Part shown: piece by piece, positions 52,336 through 59,181 of the stretch | Numbering within the stretch: the first letter of the stretch is position 1 | Layout of the letters: each line of letters begins with the position of its first letter | Origin: Chloroflexota bacterium | GTDB lineage: Bacteria > Chloroflexota > UBA6077 > FW602-bin22 > CADDYW01 | DNA length: 59,181 nucleotides | Direction of reading: 5' to 3' | Assembly: GCA_902810745.1 (NCBI GenBank) | Contig: CADDYW010000018.1 | Span: 1-59,181 of the forward strand | Program-made: the position numbers and the translations under genes | Notes under the pieces: generated by a model | The model's input: only the letters and a program-made list of their open reading frames with translations | Database searches by the model: none | What the model was told of the DNA's origin: nothing

Positions 52336-53000
52336 CCAGCGATGAATGACGGATCGTCGACCGCCACCGGGTGCGGATGCACAGGCGTCCCGGGGGAGGT
52401 GCATCCGACCGCGAGCACGTCGCACTGAGATGCCCCCATCGTGTCGAAGACGACGGTGCACCTCTGACAGGAATCCAGGCGCGTCGAAGCAGGTCCGCGT
52501 TGCGAGAAGCCGTCTCGCTGGCAGGGCGCCGCGCTATCAGCGTGCATGGTCGCGCATTCACTGTTTTTGGATTCCGGATCGTATGCGAAAGCACGTGATC
52601 AGCCAGAGTGCGCTCCCGCAGCACAGGCGAGAAACCTTGTCCTGGCGCCACCTCGTAAGCCCTCAGGGCTGATCCCTCGGCGAAGCCGATGACGCGCCGA
52701 CCTCGAAGCTTCGCCGCTCCCAGGGTGGCGACGGCGAGCGTTGTACTCGCCGTCGCCATTCTGCCTGTCCACCGCGCCGTGATGGATCGCGGCAATTTTC
52801 TGGACGCGGTGCACCCGGTCGGCTAGTATAGACCTGGTCTGCACAGTCGCGGACCAGCAAGCGTCCCACGACTGCCGCGCGGGGGATGGGTAGCGTGAGC
52901 GCACCGATCGGCCCCGTCACGGCGTCGATTCCGGTCCTCGGAGTAAGGAACGATCGATGCGGACCAGACGCTTGCGGATCCTCTCATCAGGGCCACCGTC
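52336..53000. other. Long intergenic stretch with two strong hairpins
   Basis: No convincing gene is present in these 665 bp. Two GC-rich inverted repeats occur: CGGCGAAGC (52678-52686) with GCTTCGCCG (52708-52716), and a 13-bp perfect pair TGGCGACGGCGAG (52726-52738) with CTCGCCGTCGCCA (52746-52758). They could belong to a structured RNA or act as terminators after the RCK pair; no U-tract follows. Confidence 0.5.
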
Positions 53001-55892
53001 TTGAACGCAGTGAAGCGCCGCTCTCCCTCGGTCTCGCTCGGCTGGCTCGTTCCCGTTCTGCTGATCGCCGCCGGTGCGCGGATTCTTGGGCTGGGCAACA
53101 CTGATCTCTGGGGCGACGAGGCCTTCAGCGTGATGACCTCGCTCGGTCCGCCGGAGAAGCTTCTGAGCATCCTGGCGACCTCCGAGCCCCATCCGCCGCT
53201 CTATCCGTTCCTCCTGGCAGTCTGGCTGCGGCTTTTCGGCTCGAGCGAGCTCGTCGCGCGGCTGCCGTCGGCATTCGCGGGCATCGCCAGCGTCGCGGTG
53301 GCGGCAGCGCTGGCTCGGTCCTTCGCTCCAGCAGGCAATCGTCGTCTCGCAACGGTAGCGGCCGTCGTGACTGCGTTGCTAGTCGCGCTGAACCCGTTTC
53401 AGGTCTGGTACTCGCAGGAAGCGCGGATGTACGCGCAGGTCAGCTTCTTCGCCGGTCTGGCCACGCTGGCGCTGCTGCGCCTCTGGCATGGCCGACGCGG
53501 GGCGATCGCGCTCTACGCGCTGGCCGTTCTCGGCGCGGCGGGCAGCCACTACTACGGCCTCTTCGTCCCGCTTGGCCACGGCCTGGCGATGCTGGCCACG
53601 GCGCGAGGCAACCGCGCCGCGCTGGTACGCTGGGCACGGGCCATAGCGCTCGCCACGGTCCTCTATCTCCCCTGGGTGTACGTCGCCCTCCGCGTCTTCA
53701 CCAGCTACTACGGCGGCGCTCCGGGCTCCGAGGATCTTCCCCAGGTCGCTCTCAGCTCCTGGGCGCGCATCGCCGCGGGCTGGTCGCTCGACTGGACCGA
53801 TACGGTCAGGTTCGCCAGCATCCTCAGCATTCTCGCGCTCATCGGTCTCATCCTCCCATCACGTTCTGACGACGACCGATTCCTGCGCATCGTCCTGGCT
53901 TTCTCCTTCGCAACGCCATTCGTCGGCGGCTACCTCGTCTCGCTGGTGCGTCCGCTCTACAATGAGCGCTACCTGATCGTCACCTCGCTGCCCTTCATCC
54001 TCTTCCTCAGTCGAGGCGTCGTCGGAGTCGTGGGCCTCGGTTGGCTATTCGAAAAGGAGATGACGCGGAGGGACCTCACCCCGTCCGCTGTAGCGCCCAC
54101 CCCTCTCCATGTCCCAGGAAATGGTGAGGGGAAGGGGATGAAGCCTCTTCGCCTCGCCTGGCGCGGCGCGCGGCTGCTGGTGGGAACGGCTGCCCTGGCG
54201 GTTTCGCTCGGGCTGGCCTACGTCGCGCTGCACAACGTCTGGGACGGGGAGTACGTCAAGAGCGCCTACAACACCCACGTCAGGACGGTGGACCTGCTCG
54301 CCCGTGACGGCGACGCGGTGATCCTCGACGGCCCGACCCAGGACTACCTCTATCGCTACTACGCGCGCCGTGATCTGCCCGTCTACACCTTACCGCGTCA
54401 GACGCCGCTCGACCCTGCCGCGACGACCGCGGAGCTCGATCAGATCGCGCGAGATCACGACGGCGGATGGGTCCTCTGGTACGCCACGCCGCTCTACGAT
54501 CCGAACAACGTGATCGGCCGCTGGCTCGCCACGCACGCCTACCGGTCGCTCGACGTCTACGCGGCGAACGCGCGGCTCCAGTATTACCGTTTCACGACGG
54601 ACGCGTCGCTCGCTTCTCGTCCGACCAGCCTGAGCTTCGGCGATTCGCTCGCGCTCACCGGTTATTCCTGGTCAGAAGCTCCCGTCACCGCCGGTGCCAC
54701 CGTACCGGTCGACCTGCACTGGCGCCGGCTGCCGGGCGCCCTCTTGCACCCGAGCGTCGCCCTCCGCCTCGTCGACGAAGACGGGTTCACCTGGGCGCAG
54801 ACCGATCAGAGCATCGGCAATGGATTCGTCTCTGACGCGGACTGGCCACCGGGCCAGCCGCTGGACGACCGACACGGGCTGCTCGTCCCGACGGGGACAC
54901 CACCCGGCGATTACCTGATGCTGCTCAATGTCTACGATGCCGACCATCACGGGAACCTTCCGGCGGCCGGCCAGGGCGCGCCGATCAATCCGGCCGGCGT
55001 CGTCCTGGCGACGATCCACGTCGGCGCGCCATCTCAGAGCGTCTGGACCGACGGCATTGCCGGCTTCCAGCCGACGACGGCGTCCTTCCCGGAGGGCATT
55101 GCTCTGCTCGGCTACGCCGGAAGCGACGAGGCCAGGGCGGGCGAGTCCGGCTACCTGACGCTGGTCTGGAAAGCGCTGACGGTGCGTCCGGCGGCGACGA
55201 CACTGCACCTTGAGCTGCTGACCGAAGATGGCAACGTCGCCGAGCAGTTCGACCTGCCGCTCGCGACCGACTCCTATCCACCGGCCAGATGGCAGAAGGG
55301 CGACGTCCTCCGCGAGCAGTACCGGCTGCCCGTCAGCGATCGACTGCCGGCCGGCCGCTATCGCATCGCAATTCTGCCAATCACGCCATCTGCTTCGGCC
55401 GGGTCGGCATCGAAGCCGGTCGTCGTCGGATCCATCGCGGTGCGTCCGGGCTCGACCCCCGTCGCGACCGCGGCACCGCAGCACCCGGTCTCCTTCAGCC
55501 TCGACCGGAAGATCGTGCTCAGCGGCTTCGACCTCAGCGCCAGCCACCTCGAGCCGGGGGCCACCGTCTCACTCACCCTGCACTGGCGGGACATAGCGCC
55601 GGTCGATGGCGACTACACGGTCTTCGTCCACATCCTGAACTCGTCAGAGAAGGTCGTCGCGCAGCACGATCAGCCCCCGGCCGGGGGCCGGCGCCCGACG
55701 TCGGCGTGGCTCCCCGGCGACACGATCCTGGATCACTACACCCTGGTCCTACCGGTCGGCATGCCAGCCGGTACCTACGCAATCGAGGTCGGCATGTACA
55801 GCCCGAACACCGGCGAGCGCTTGCCCATCACCCAGAACGGGAAGGCCATCGGCGACCGGATCATCCTGGCCCATCTCCAGGTGGCGTCGTGA
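53001..55892 (+). CDS. GT39-type membrane glycosyltransferase with long C-terminal region
   Basis: The 963-residue protein belongs to the ArnT/PMT-like GT-C fold: about 11 membrane helices in residues 12-430, first loop NTDLWGDEAFSVM with the catalytic-type Asp-Glu, EPHPPLYPFLLAVWLRLFG, and NPFQVWYSQEARMYAQ. It would transfer a sugar from a polyprenyl-phosphate donor. The C-terminal 500 residues are extracytoplasmic with repeated beta-sandwich-like units (VTAGATVPVDLHWR, RAGESGYLTLVWKA, EPGATVSLTLHWRD). A repeat element is translated in frame at residues 358-377. TTG at 53001 or GTG at 53010 may start it. Confidence 0.85.
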   Translation: MNAVKRRSPSVSLGWLVPVLLIAAGARILGLGNTDLWGDEAFSVMTSLGPPEKLLSILATSEPHPPLYPFLLAVWLRLFGSSELVARLPSAFAGIASVAVAAALARSFAPAGNRRLATVAAVVTALLVALNPFQVWYSQEARMYAQVSFFAGLATLALLRLWHGRRGAIALYALAVLGAAGSHYYGLFVPLGHGLAMLATARGNRAALVRWARAIALATVLYLPWVYVALRVFTSYYGGAPGSEDLPQVALSSWARIAAGWSLDWTDTVRFASILSILALIGLILPSRSDDDRFLRIVLAFSFATPFVGGYLVSLVRPLYNERYLIVTSLPFILFLSRGVVGVVGLGWLFEKEMTRRDLTPSAVAPTPLHVPGNGEGKGMKPLRLAWRGARLLVGTAALAVSLGLAYVALHNVWDGEYVKSAYNTHVRTVDLLARDGDAVILDGPTQDYLYRYYARRDLPVYTLPRQTPLDPAATTAELDQIARDHDGGWVLWYATPLYDPNNVIGRWLATHAYRSLDVYAANARLQYYRFTTDASLASRPTSLSFGDSLALTGYSWSEAPVTAGATVPVDLHWRRLPGALLHPSVALRLVDEDGFTWAQTDQSIGNGFVSDADWPPGQPLDDRHGLLVPTGTPPGDYLMLLNVYDADHHGNLPAAGQGAPINPAGVVLATIHVGAPSQSVWTDGIAGFQPTTASFPEGIALLGYAGSDEARAGESGYLTLVWKALTVRPAATTLHLELLTEDGNVAEQFDLPLATDSYPPARWQKGDVLREQYRLPVSDRLPAGRYRIAILPITPSASAGSASKPVVVGSIAVRPGSTPVATAAPQHPVSFSLDRKIVLSGFDLSASHLEPGATVSLTLHWRDIAPVDGDYTVFVHILNSSEKVVAQHDQPPAGGRRPTSAWLPGDTILDHYTLVLPVGMPAGTYAIEVGMYSPNTGERLPITQNGKAIGDRIILAHLQVAS
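54074..54136. repeat. REP-like element inside the GT39 gene
   Basis: CCTCACCCC at the left end, and a hairpin CCCCTCTCCAT (54100-54110) with ATGGTGAGGGG (54121-54131), one mismatch, loop of 10 bases. The same CCTCACCCC/CCCCTCTCC words form the intergenic repeats at 11271-11370. It keeps the frame open, adding a Pro/Gly-rich stretch. Confidence 0.65.
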
Positions 55893-55914
55893 ACCGCGCA
55901 TGCCCGACCCTCGT

Positions 55915-55943
55915 TTGACACGTCGAGCGGGACTCGGTAGAAT
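55915..55943 (+). promoter_or_regulatory. Consensus promoter of selD
   Basis: TTGACA, 17-bp spacer, TAGAAT: the best sigma70-type match in the window, 22 bp after the GT39 stop codon. The predicted start is near 55950, giving a leader of about 72 bases. Confidence 0.85.
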
Positions 55944-55987
55944 CTACTCAAGTACAGGAGCGTATCGAACCGGAAACTGGTAGATCT

Positions 55988-56008
55988 GGCCGCGCAAGCG
56001 GCCTTTTT
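55988..56008 (+). terminator. Intrinsic terminator in the selD leader
   Basis: GGCCGC-GCAA-GCGGCC followed by five T residues, 14 bases before the selD ATG and downstream of the promoter at 55915. It would end a transcript of about 58 bases unless bypassed, so it may be an attenuator. A small hairpin, ACCGG-AAA-CTGGT, precedes it at 55969-55981. Confidence 0.8.
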
Positions 56009-56021
56009 CGTTCCAGGAGGG

Positions 56022-57089
56022 ATGAGCGTGGACGACCAGCCCGTGCGGCTGACCGGCCTCAGCCACGGCGCTGGCTGAGCGTGTAAGCTCGGCCCGGCCG
56101 ACCTGGCGCAGGTTCTGCGCCATCTACCTCTCGTAACCGATCCGAACGTGCTCGTCGGGACAAACTTCGCCGACGACGCGGGCGTCTATAAGCTGAGCGA
56201 CGATCTGGCACTCGTCGCCACGGTCGACTTCTTTACGCCGATCGTCGACGATCCGCACGCGTTTGGCTTGATCGCCGCCGCGAACGCGCTCAGCGACATC
56301 TACGCGATGGGCGGTCAGCCGTTGTTCGCGATGAACATCGTCGGCTTTCCGCGCGATCGCCTGCCGCTGGAGGTGCTCACGCAGATCCTTTCGGGTGGGT
56401 GCGAGAAGGCGACCGAGGCGGGAATCTGCATCATCGGCGGGCATTCGATCGACGATCCCGAGCCGAAATACGGCCTCGCGGTCATCGGAAAGGTACAGCC
56501 GGACCGCGTCGTGAGGAATGTCGGCGCTCGTCCAGGTGATCACCTCTTCCTGACCAAGCCGCTGGGCAGTGGCATTGTCACCACCGCGATCAAGCGTGGA
56601 CTGGCGACGCCAGGACTGATCGAGCGCGTCACGAATCTGATGGCGACGCTGAACAGGGCGGCCGGCGAGGCCATGCAGGTCGTGCAGCCGAGTGCCGCGA
56701 CCGACGTGACCGGCTTCGGCCTGCTCGGTCACCTCTGGGAGATGGCCTCGGGTAGCGGAGTCGGGGCGATCGTTCAGGTCGACCACGTGCCCGTCCTCTC
56801 GGAAGCCTGGGAGTTCGCGAGCCAGGACGTCGTTCCGGGGGGCACCCGACGGAATCTGAGCTACCTGGCCGACAAGGTCGTCTGGGGGCCCGGCGTCGAC
56901 GAGATCGACCGGCTCGTCCTGAGCGATGCCCAGACGTCGGGAGGTTTGCTCGTCGCGGTCCCCGCCGAGCGCGCCGCGGCGTTCCGCGAGGCGCTCGTCC
57001 ACCTCGGAACGCCAGCTGCCGCCGAGATTGGCTCGATCGTCGAAGGCGATCGCCTCGTCGTCGAGAAAGCATCCCAAGTCGTCGGCTAA
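56022..57089 (+). CDS. selD: Selenide, water dikinase (SelD), a selenocysteine-containing protein
   Basis: SelD makes selenophosphate from selenide and ATP, the selenium donor for selenocysteine and selenouridine. The reading frame from ATG 56022 (CAGGAGGG upstream) runs to TAA at 57089 through one in-frame TGA at 56076-56078, codon 19, in SHGAG-Sec-ACKLGPADL: exactly the active-site Sec/Cys and Lys position of SelD. Downstream ATP/Mg sites follow: GTNFADDAGVYKL, VATVDFFTPIVDDP, ANALSDIYAMGG and TDVTGFGLLGHL. The whole is 355 residues, the normal length. Gene callers would start at the internal GTG 56148 and lose the active site. A SECIS-like hairpin follows the TGA. No other sel genes are in the window. 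Confidence 0.95.
56104..56122 (+). promoter_or_regulatory. Bacterial SECIS-like hairpin of selD
   Basis: TGGCGCAG pairs with CTGCGCCA over 8 bp with a GTT loop (a GGTTC loop if the closing pair opens), 25 bases after the TGA. The tip GCAGGTTCTGC resembles the GCAGGTCTGC tip of Escherichia coli fdhF SECIS recognised by SelB. Distance to the loop is about 33 bases, at the long end of the known range. Confidence 0.7.
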
Positions 57090-57104
57090 AGAGGCAGCCA
57101 CGGG

Positions 57105-57155
57105 GACCGCCCCTACTGAAAGAAACGTGTAGGGGCAGGCCCCTTTGCCTGCCCC
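57105..57155. repeat. GC-rich inverted repeats between selD and ychF
   Basis: GGGGCAGGC (57132-57140) pairs with GCCTGCCCC (57147-57155), loop CCCTTT; to its left GGGGACCGCCCCTAC forms a shorter one, with CCCCTAC and GTAGGGG facing each other. It may act as the selD terminator or be a dispersed repeat. Confidence 0.6.
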
Positions 57156-57193
57156 GGTCGGGCGCCTACCATGAATCTTGGAGATATTCATCC

Positions 57194-58285
57194 TTGGAAA
57201 TTGGAATCATGGGTCTTGCCAGCGCGGGCAAGACGACCGTCTTTAACGCGCTGGCGCGAGCGAAGGTCGAGGTGGCCACGTTCGCCGCGCCGGGAGGCGA
57301 GCCGCATCGCGCGGTCGTCCACGTGCCAGACACGCGTCTGGATCGCCTCGCCGCGCTCTTCAAACCGAAGAAAGTAACGCCGGCCGAGGTACGTTACGTC
57401 GACGTCGCCGGTAGCTTGCAGACCGACGGTAATGCCGCGCAGTCAGCGCAGATCATCGGTCAGCTTCGCAACGCCGACGCACTGCTCATGGTCGTGCGCA
57501 CCTTTGCCAGCGATGTCGTTCCCCATCCACTGGGGCAGGTCGACCCGCTGCGTGATCTGAAGATGCTCCACGACGAGCTGATTCTCGCCGACCTCACCGT
57601 CGTGGAAAAGCGCCTCGAGCGACTAGAAAAAGATCTGCGCTTCGGCAAGAGCGGCCCCAGTGAGGCGGTGCACGAGCGCGACCTGCTGGTCCAGATCAAG
57701 GCAGCGCTGGATACCGGTCGCCCGATTCGCGACCTCGGCCTGAGCGACGCCGACCTGAAGGCGCTGCGCAGCTACGCTTTTCTGACCGCCAAGCCGCTGA
57801 TGGTGCTCTTCAACACGGGCGATTCGGACGAGGGCGTCGAGGAGCTGATCGAGCAGGCACGGGCGCTGCTGCCTTACGCGCAGACCGAGGTAACCGCGCT
57901 GGCGGGGCGGCTCGAGATGGAGCTGGCCGAGCTCGAGCCGACCGAGGCGGAGGAGTTCAAGACCGCGCTCGGCATCGAGGAGCTTGGCCTCACTCGCATC
58001 ATCCAGCTTTCCTACCGGCTCCTGCAGCTCATCTCGTTCCTGACGGTCGGGCCGGATGAGTGTCGCGCCTGGACGATCCGCCAGGGCAGCACCGCCGTCG
58101 ACGCGGCCGGCGTCATCCACACCGACCTCGCGCGTGGCTTCATCCGCGCCGAGGTGGTGGACTGGGAGGCGCTGCTCGCCGCGGGCGGCTGGACCGAGGC
58201 CAAGCGCCAGGGTATCGTCCGCTCCGAGGGGAAGAGCTACGTCGTCCGCGACGGCGACGTGATCAACATCCTCTTCTCGGTCTGA
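57194..58285 (+). CDS. ychF: YchF/OLA1-type translation-associated NTPase
   Basis: YchF is a ribosome-binding P-loop ATPase of the Obg group. The 363-residue protein has the P-loop GLASAGKTTVFNAL, switch regions ending in VRYVDVAG, the family helical arm (DELILADLTVVEKRLERLEKDLR), G4-like KPLMVLFNTGD (NTGD in place of the family NxxE), and the C-terminal TGS domain RAWTIRQGSTAVDAAGVIHTDLARGFIRAEV. TTG at 57194 gives the standard N-terminus EIGIMG; GGAG lies 10 bases upstream. It stands alone after the repeat block. Confidence 0.93.
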   Translation: MEIGIMGLASAGKTTVFNALARAKVEVATFAAPGGEPHRAVVHVPDTRLDRLAALFKPKKVTPAEVRYVDVAGSLQTDGNAAQSAQIIGQLRNADALLMVVRTFASDVVPHPLGQVDPLRDLKMLHDELILADLTVVEKRLERLEKDLRFGKSGPSEAVHERDLLVQIKAALDTGRPIRDLGLSDADLKALRSYAFLTAKPLMVLFNTGDSDEGVEELIEQARALLPYAQTEVTALAGRLEMELAELEPTEAEEFKTALGIEELGLTRIIQLSYRLLQLISFLTVGPDECRAWTIRQGSTAVDAAGVIHTDLARGFIRAEVVDWEALLAAGGWTEAKRQGIVRSEGKSYVVRDGDVINILFSV

Positions 58286-58289
58286 TCCC

Positions 58290-58709
58290 TCAGAATCCCC
58301 GCAGCTTCGTCGGCGTGACGCGAATGGGCACCGAGTACGACTGGGCGAAGCTGTCCGGCGTCATGCCGATGTTCCGAATGCCCTGGCGATACTTCGCCAG
58401 GTAGTCCGGCACCTGGGTCGCGGGCGGCACTCCGGCGTCGATCTTTGCCTCGCCGGTGAAGATCGCGACGTCATCGCCCTCGGGGTCGCTGTTGAAGTGG
58501 AGGGCGACCTTCGGATCGCGCGCGATGTTGCGCAGCTTGGGCTTGTCAGGCTGGCTGTAGATCAGGAACGTCGAACCATCCCAGAGAAACCAGACCGGAC
58601 TTGGCTCCGGCGTCCCGTCGTCACGGACCGTCGTGAGCCAGATCACCCGCTCGTCGCGCAGGCGGCGCGCGACACGCGCGCCGAATTCGGTGCTCGTATC
58701 GATTTGCAT
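58290..58709 (-). CDS. PPOX-class (F420/flavin-dependent) oxidoreductase-like protein
   Basis: The 139-residue split-barrel protein has RVARRLRDERVIWLTTVRDDGTPEPSPVWFLWDG, then FLIYSQPDKPKLRNIARDPKVALHF and DVAIFTGEAKI, typical of the TIGR03667-type F420-dependent family in actinobacteria and Thermomicrobia. The cofactor may be F420 or FMN. ATG at 58707-58709 follows GGGATGG. The open frame further upstream has no conserved sequence. Convergent with ychF, 4 bp apart. Confidence 0.88.
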   Translation of the reverse strand: MQIDTSTEFGARVARRLRDERVIWLTTVRDDGTPEPSPVWFLWDGSTFLIYSQPDKPKLRNIARDPKVALHFNSDPEGDDVAIFTGEAKIDAGVPPATQVPDYLAKYRQGIRNIGMTPDSFAQSYSVPIRVTPTKLRGF

Positions 58710-59030
58710 CTGCCATCCCTCTCTGTACTGACTCGTAAACTCGCAACGGGCGGCCACGACACCACGACGGCGAAGCGGCACGCCTCCATGCCCACCCCGG
58801 CTGGGCCGGGTTCGTCCGCCGTGCGCCAGTCCCGGGGATTCCCGCGAACCGACTCTTCTTCTAGAGGATAGCAAAACGCGGCCAAGACCGATGCTGCACG
58901 TCACGATGTTATCCGACCGATTTGGGCGATGCGGCCAGTCGCCGACAGCCGAGTCTCTCCTGCCGGTTACGCCTGCTCGCGTCACTGGAGGGGTCACCGA
59001 CGATGCGGCCACGCATGAGTACAATTCCCC

Positions 59031-59058
59031 TTGCGTTGCCCGGCAATCCCCATATAGA
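59031..59058 (+). promoter_or_regulatory. Candidate promoter near the right edge
   Basis: TTGCGT, 16-bp spacer, TATAGA. Its gene would start after the window or at the TTG at 59176. The gap 58710-59175 otherwise shows no gene. Confidence 0.45.
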
Positions 59059-59175
59059 TTGTACGGCAACCGAATAGCCTGCAATGTGCCCGGTCCCGTG
59101 GCAGGCTTCGCACGCGGGATCGCCCCGGAGAACGTCGAAACGACGCGGCGGGCGCCAGGCGAGGAGGTGGTAGCC

Positions 59176-59181
59176 TTGTCT
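59176..59181 (+). CDS. Possible gene start at the right edge
   Basis: GAGGAGGTGG at 59161-59170 is a strong ribosome site 5 bases before a TTG at 59176. Only two codons are visible, so nothing can be said of the product. Confidence 0.25.

Noticed and set aside
52280..52795. 171-codon minus-strand frame after the RCK genes
   Set aside because: Arg/Ser-rich composition, overlaps the RCK_N gene end and two hairpins, no ribosome site.
55950..56008. tRNA-Sec or other tRNA in the selD leader
   Set aside because: No cloverleaf can be drawn; only a small hairpin and a terminator are present.
56148..57089. SelD starting at GTG 56148 as a truncated or pseudogene form
   Set aside because: The TGA lies exactly at the active-site Sec position, upstream sequence encodes the rest of the conserved N-terminus, and a ribosome site precedes ATG 56022.
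56124..57191. 355-codon minus-strand frame opposite selD
   Set aside because: SelD motifs are unambiguous on the plus strand; the antisense product has no recognisable domain.
1..59181. CRISPR arrays, insertion sequences, prophage genes
   Set aside because: No regularly spaced direct repeats, transposase or phage structural motifs were seen in either strand.

Overview
The window is a GC-rich bacterial chromosome segment with dense, mostly housekeeping gene content, frequent GTG/TTG starts, 4-bp ATGA/GTGA gene overlaps and clear sigma70-type promoters. No phage, insertion sequence or CRISPR array is visible. The gene mix (actinobacterial-style OpcA next to glucose-6-phosphate dehydrogenase, a PPOX/F420-type flavoprotein, CdaA/YbbR, S21, a GreA with an extra N-terminal domain, a selenocysteine-containing SelD, sugar ABC transporters without their own ATPase) fits a Thermomicrobia/Sphaerobacter-like member of the Chloroflexota. 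That assignment is inferred from gene content, not from a marker-gene comparison.

Layout. 1-5.5 kb: a cut DinB-like gene, a peptide-type ABC binding protein, secG, a Gfo/Idh/MocA dehydrogenase, an alpha/alpha-barrel terpene-cyclase-like protein and a second DinB-like gene. 5.7-11.1 kb: a pyruvate-oxidase-like ThDP enzyme divergent from a sugar ABC operon (binding lipoprotein plus two permeases). 11.5-20.4 kb: zwf-opcA, an HD protein, an SDR, a PrsW-like protease and a three-gene operon (unknown, HAD phosphatase, LPG-synthase-type membrane protein). 20.5-26.6 kb: tRNA-Ala and tRNA-Leu, an orphan receiver, glycosyltransferase-HIT, rpsU, a PhoB-type regulator, a 7Fe ferredoxin, a MerR-like protein and tRNA-Ser. 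26.7-32.7 kb: plsX-fabF, a NERD-like membrane protein coupled to a GreA fusion, a CorA-like protein and small genes. 32.9-39.5 kb: nucleotidyltransferase-like, HypE-like, DUF192, phosphoesterase, gcvH-mobA, NIPSNAP-arginase. 39.7-44.8 kb: a five-gene operon argF-cdaA-ybbR-der-plsY. 45-52.3 kb: moeA, a membrane-anchored sulfite-oxidase-family protein, a P-type ATPase resembling Na+/K+ pumps and two RCK proteins. 53-59 kb: a large GT39-type membrane glycosyltransferase, selD, ychF and a PPOX flavoprotein.

The most notable item is selD (56022-57089). Its reading frame crosses an in-frame TGA at 56076-56078 in the canonical Gly-Sec-x-Cys-Lys active site and is followed by a SECIS-like hairpin. 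A consensus promoter and an intrinsic terminator sit in the short leader just before its start codon, so it may be controlled by attenuation. Other items worth a look are the GreA fusion to a recombinase-type SAM-like domain, the CdaA with a D-A-A motif in place of D-G-A, the potassium-related cluster (Na+/K+-ATPase-like pump plus RCK pair), a repeat element translated in frame inside the GT39 protein, and several long perfect hairpins.
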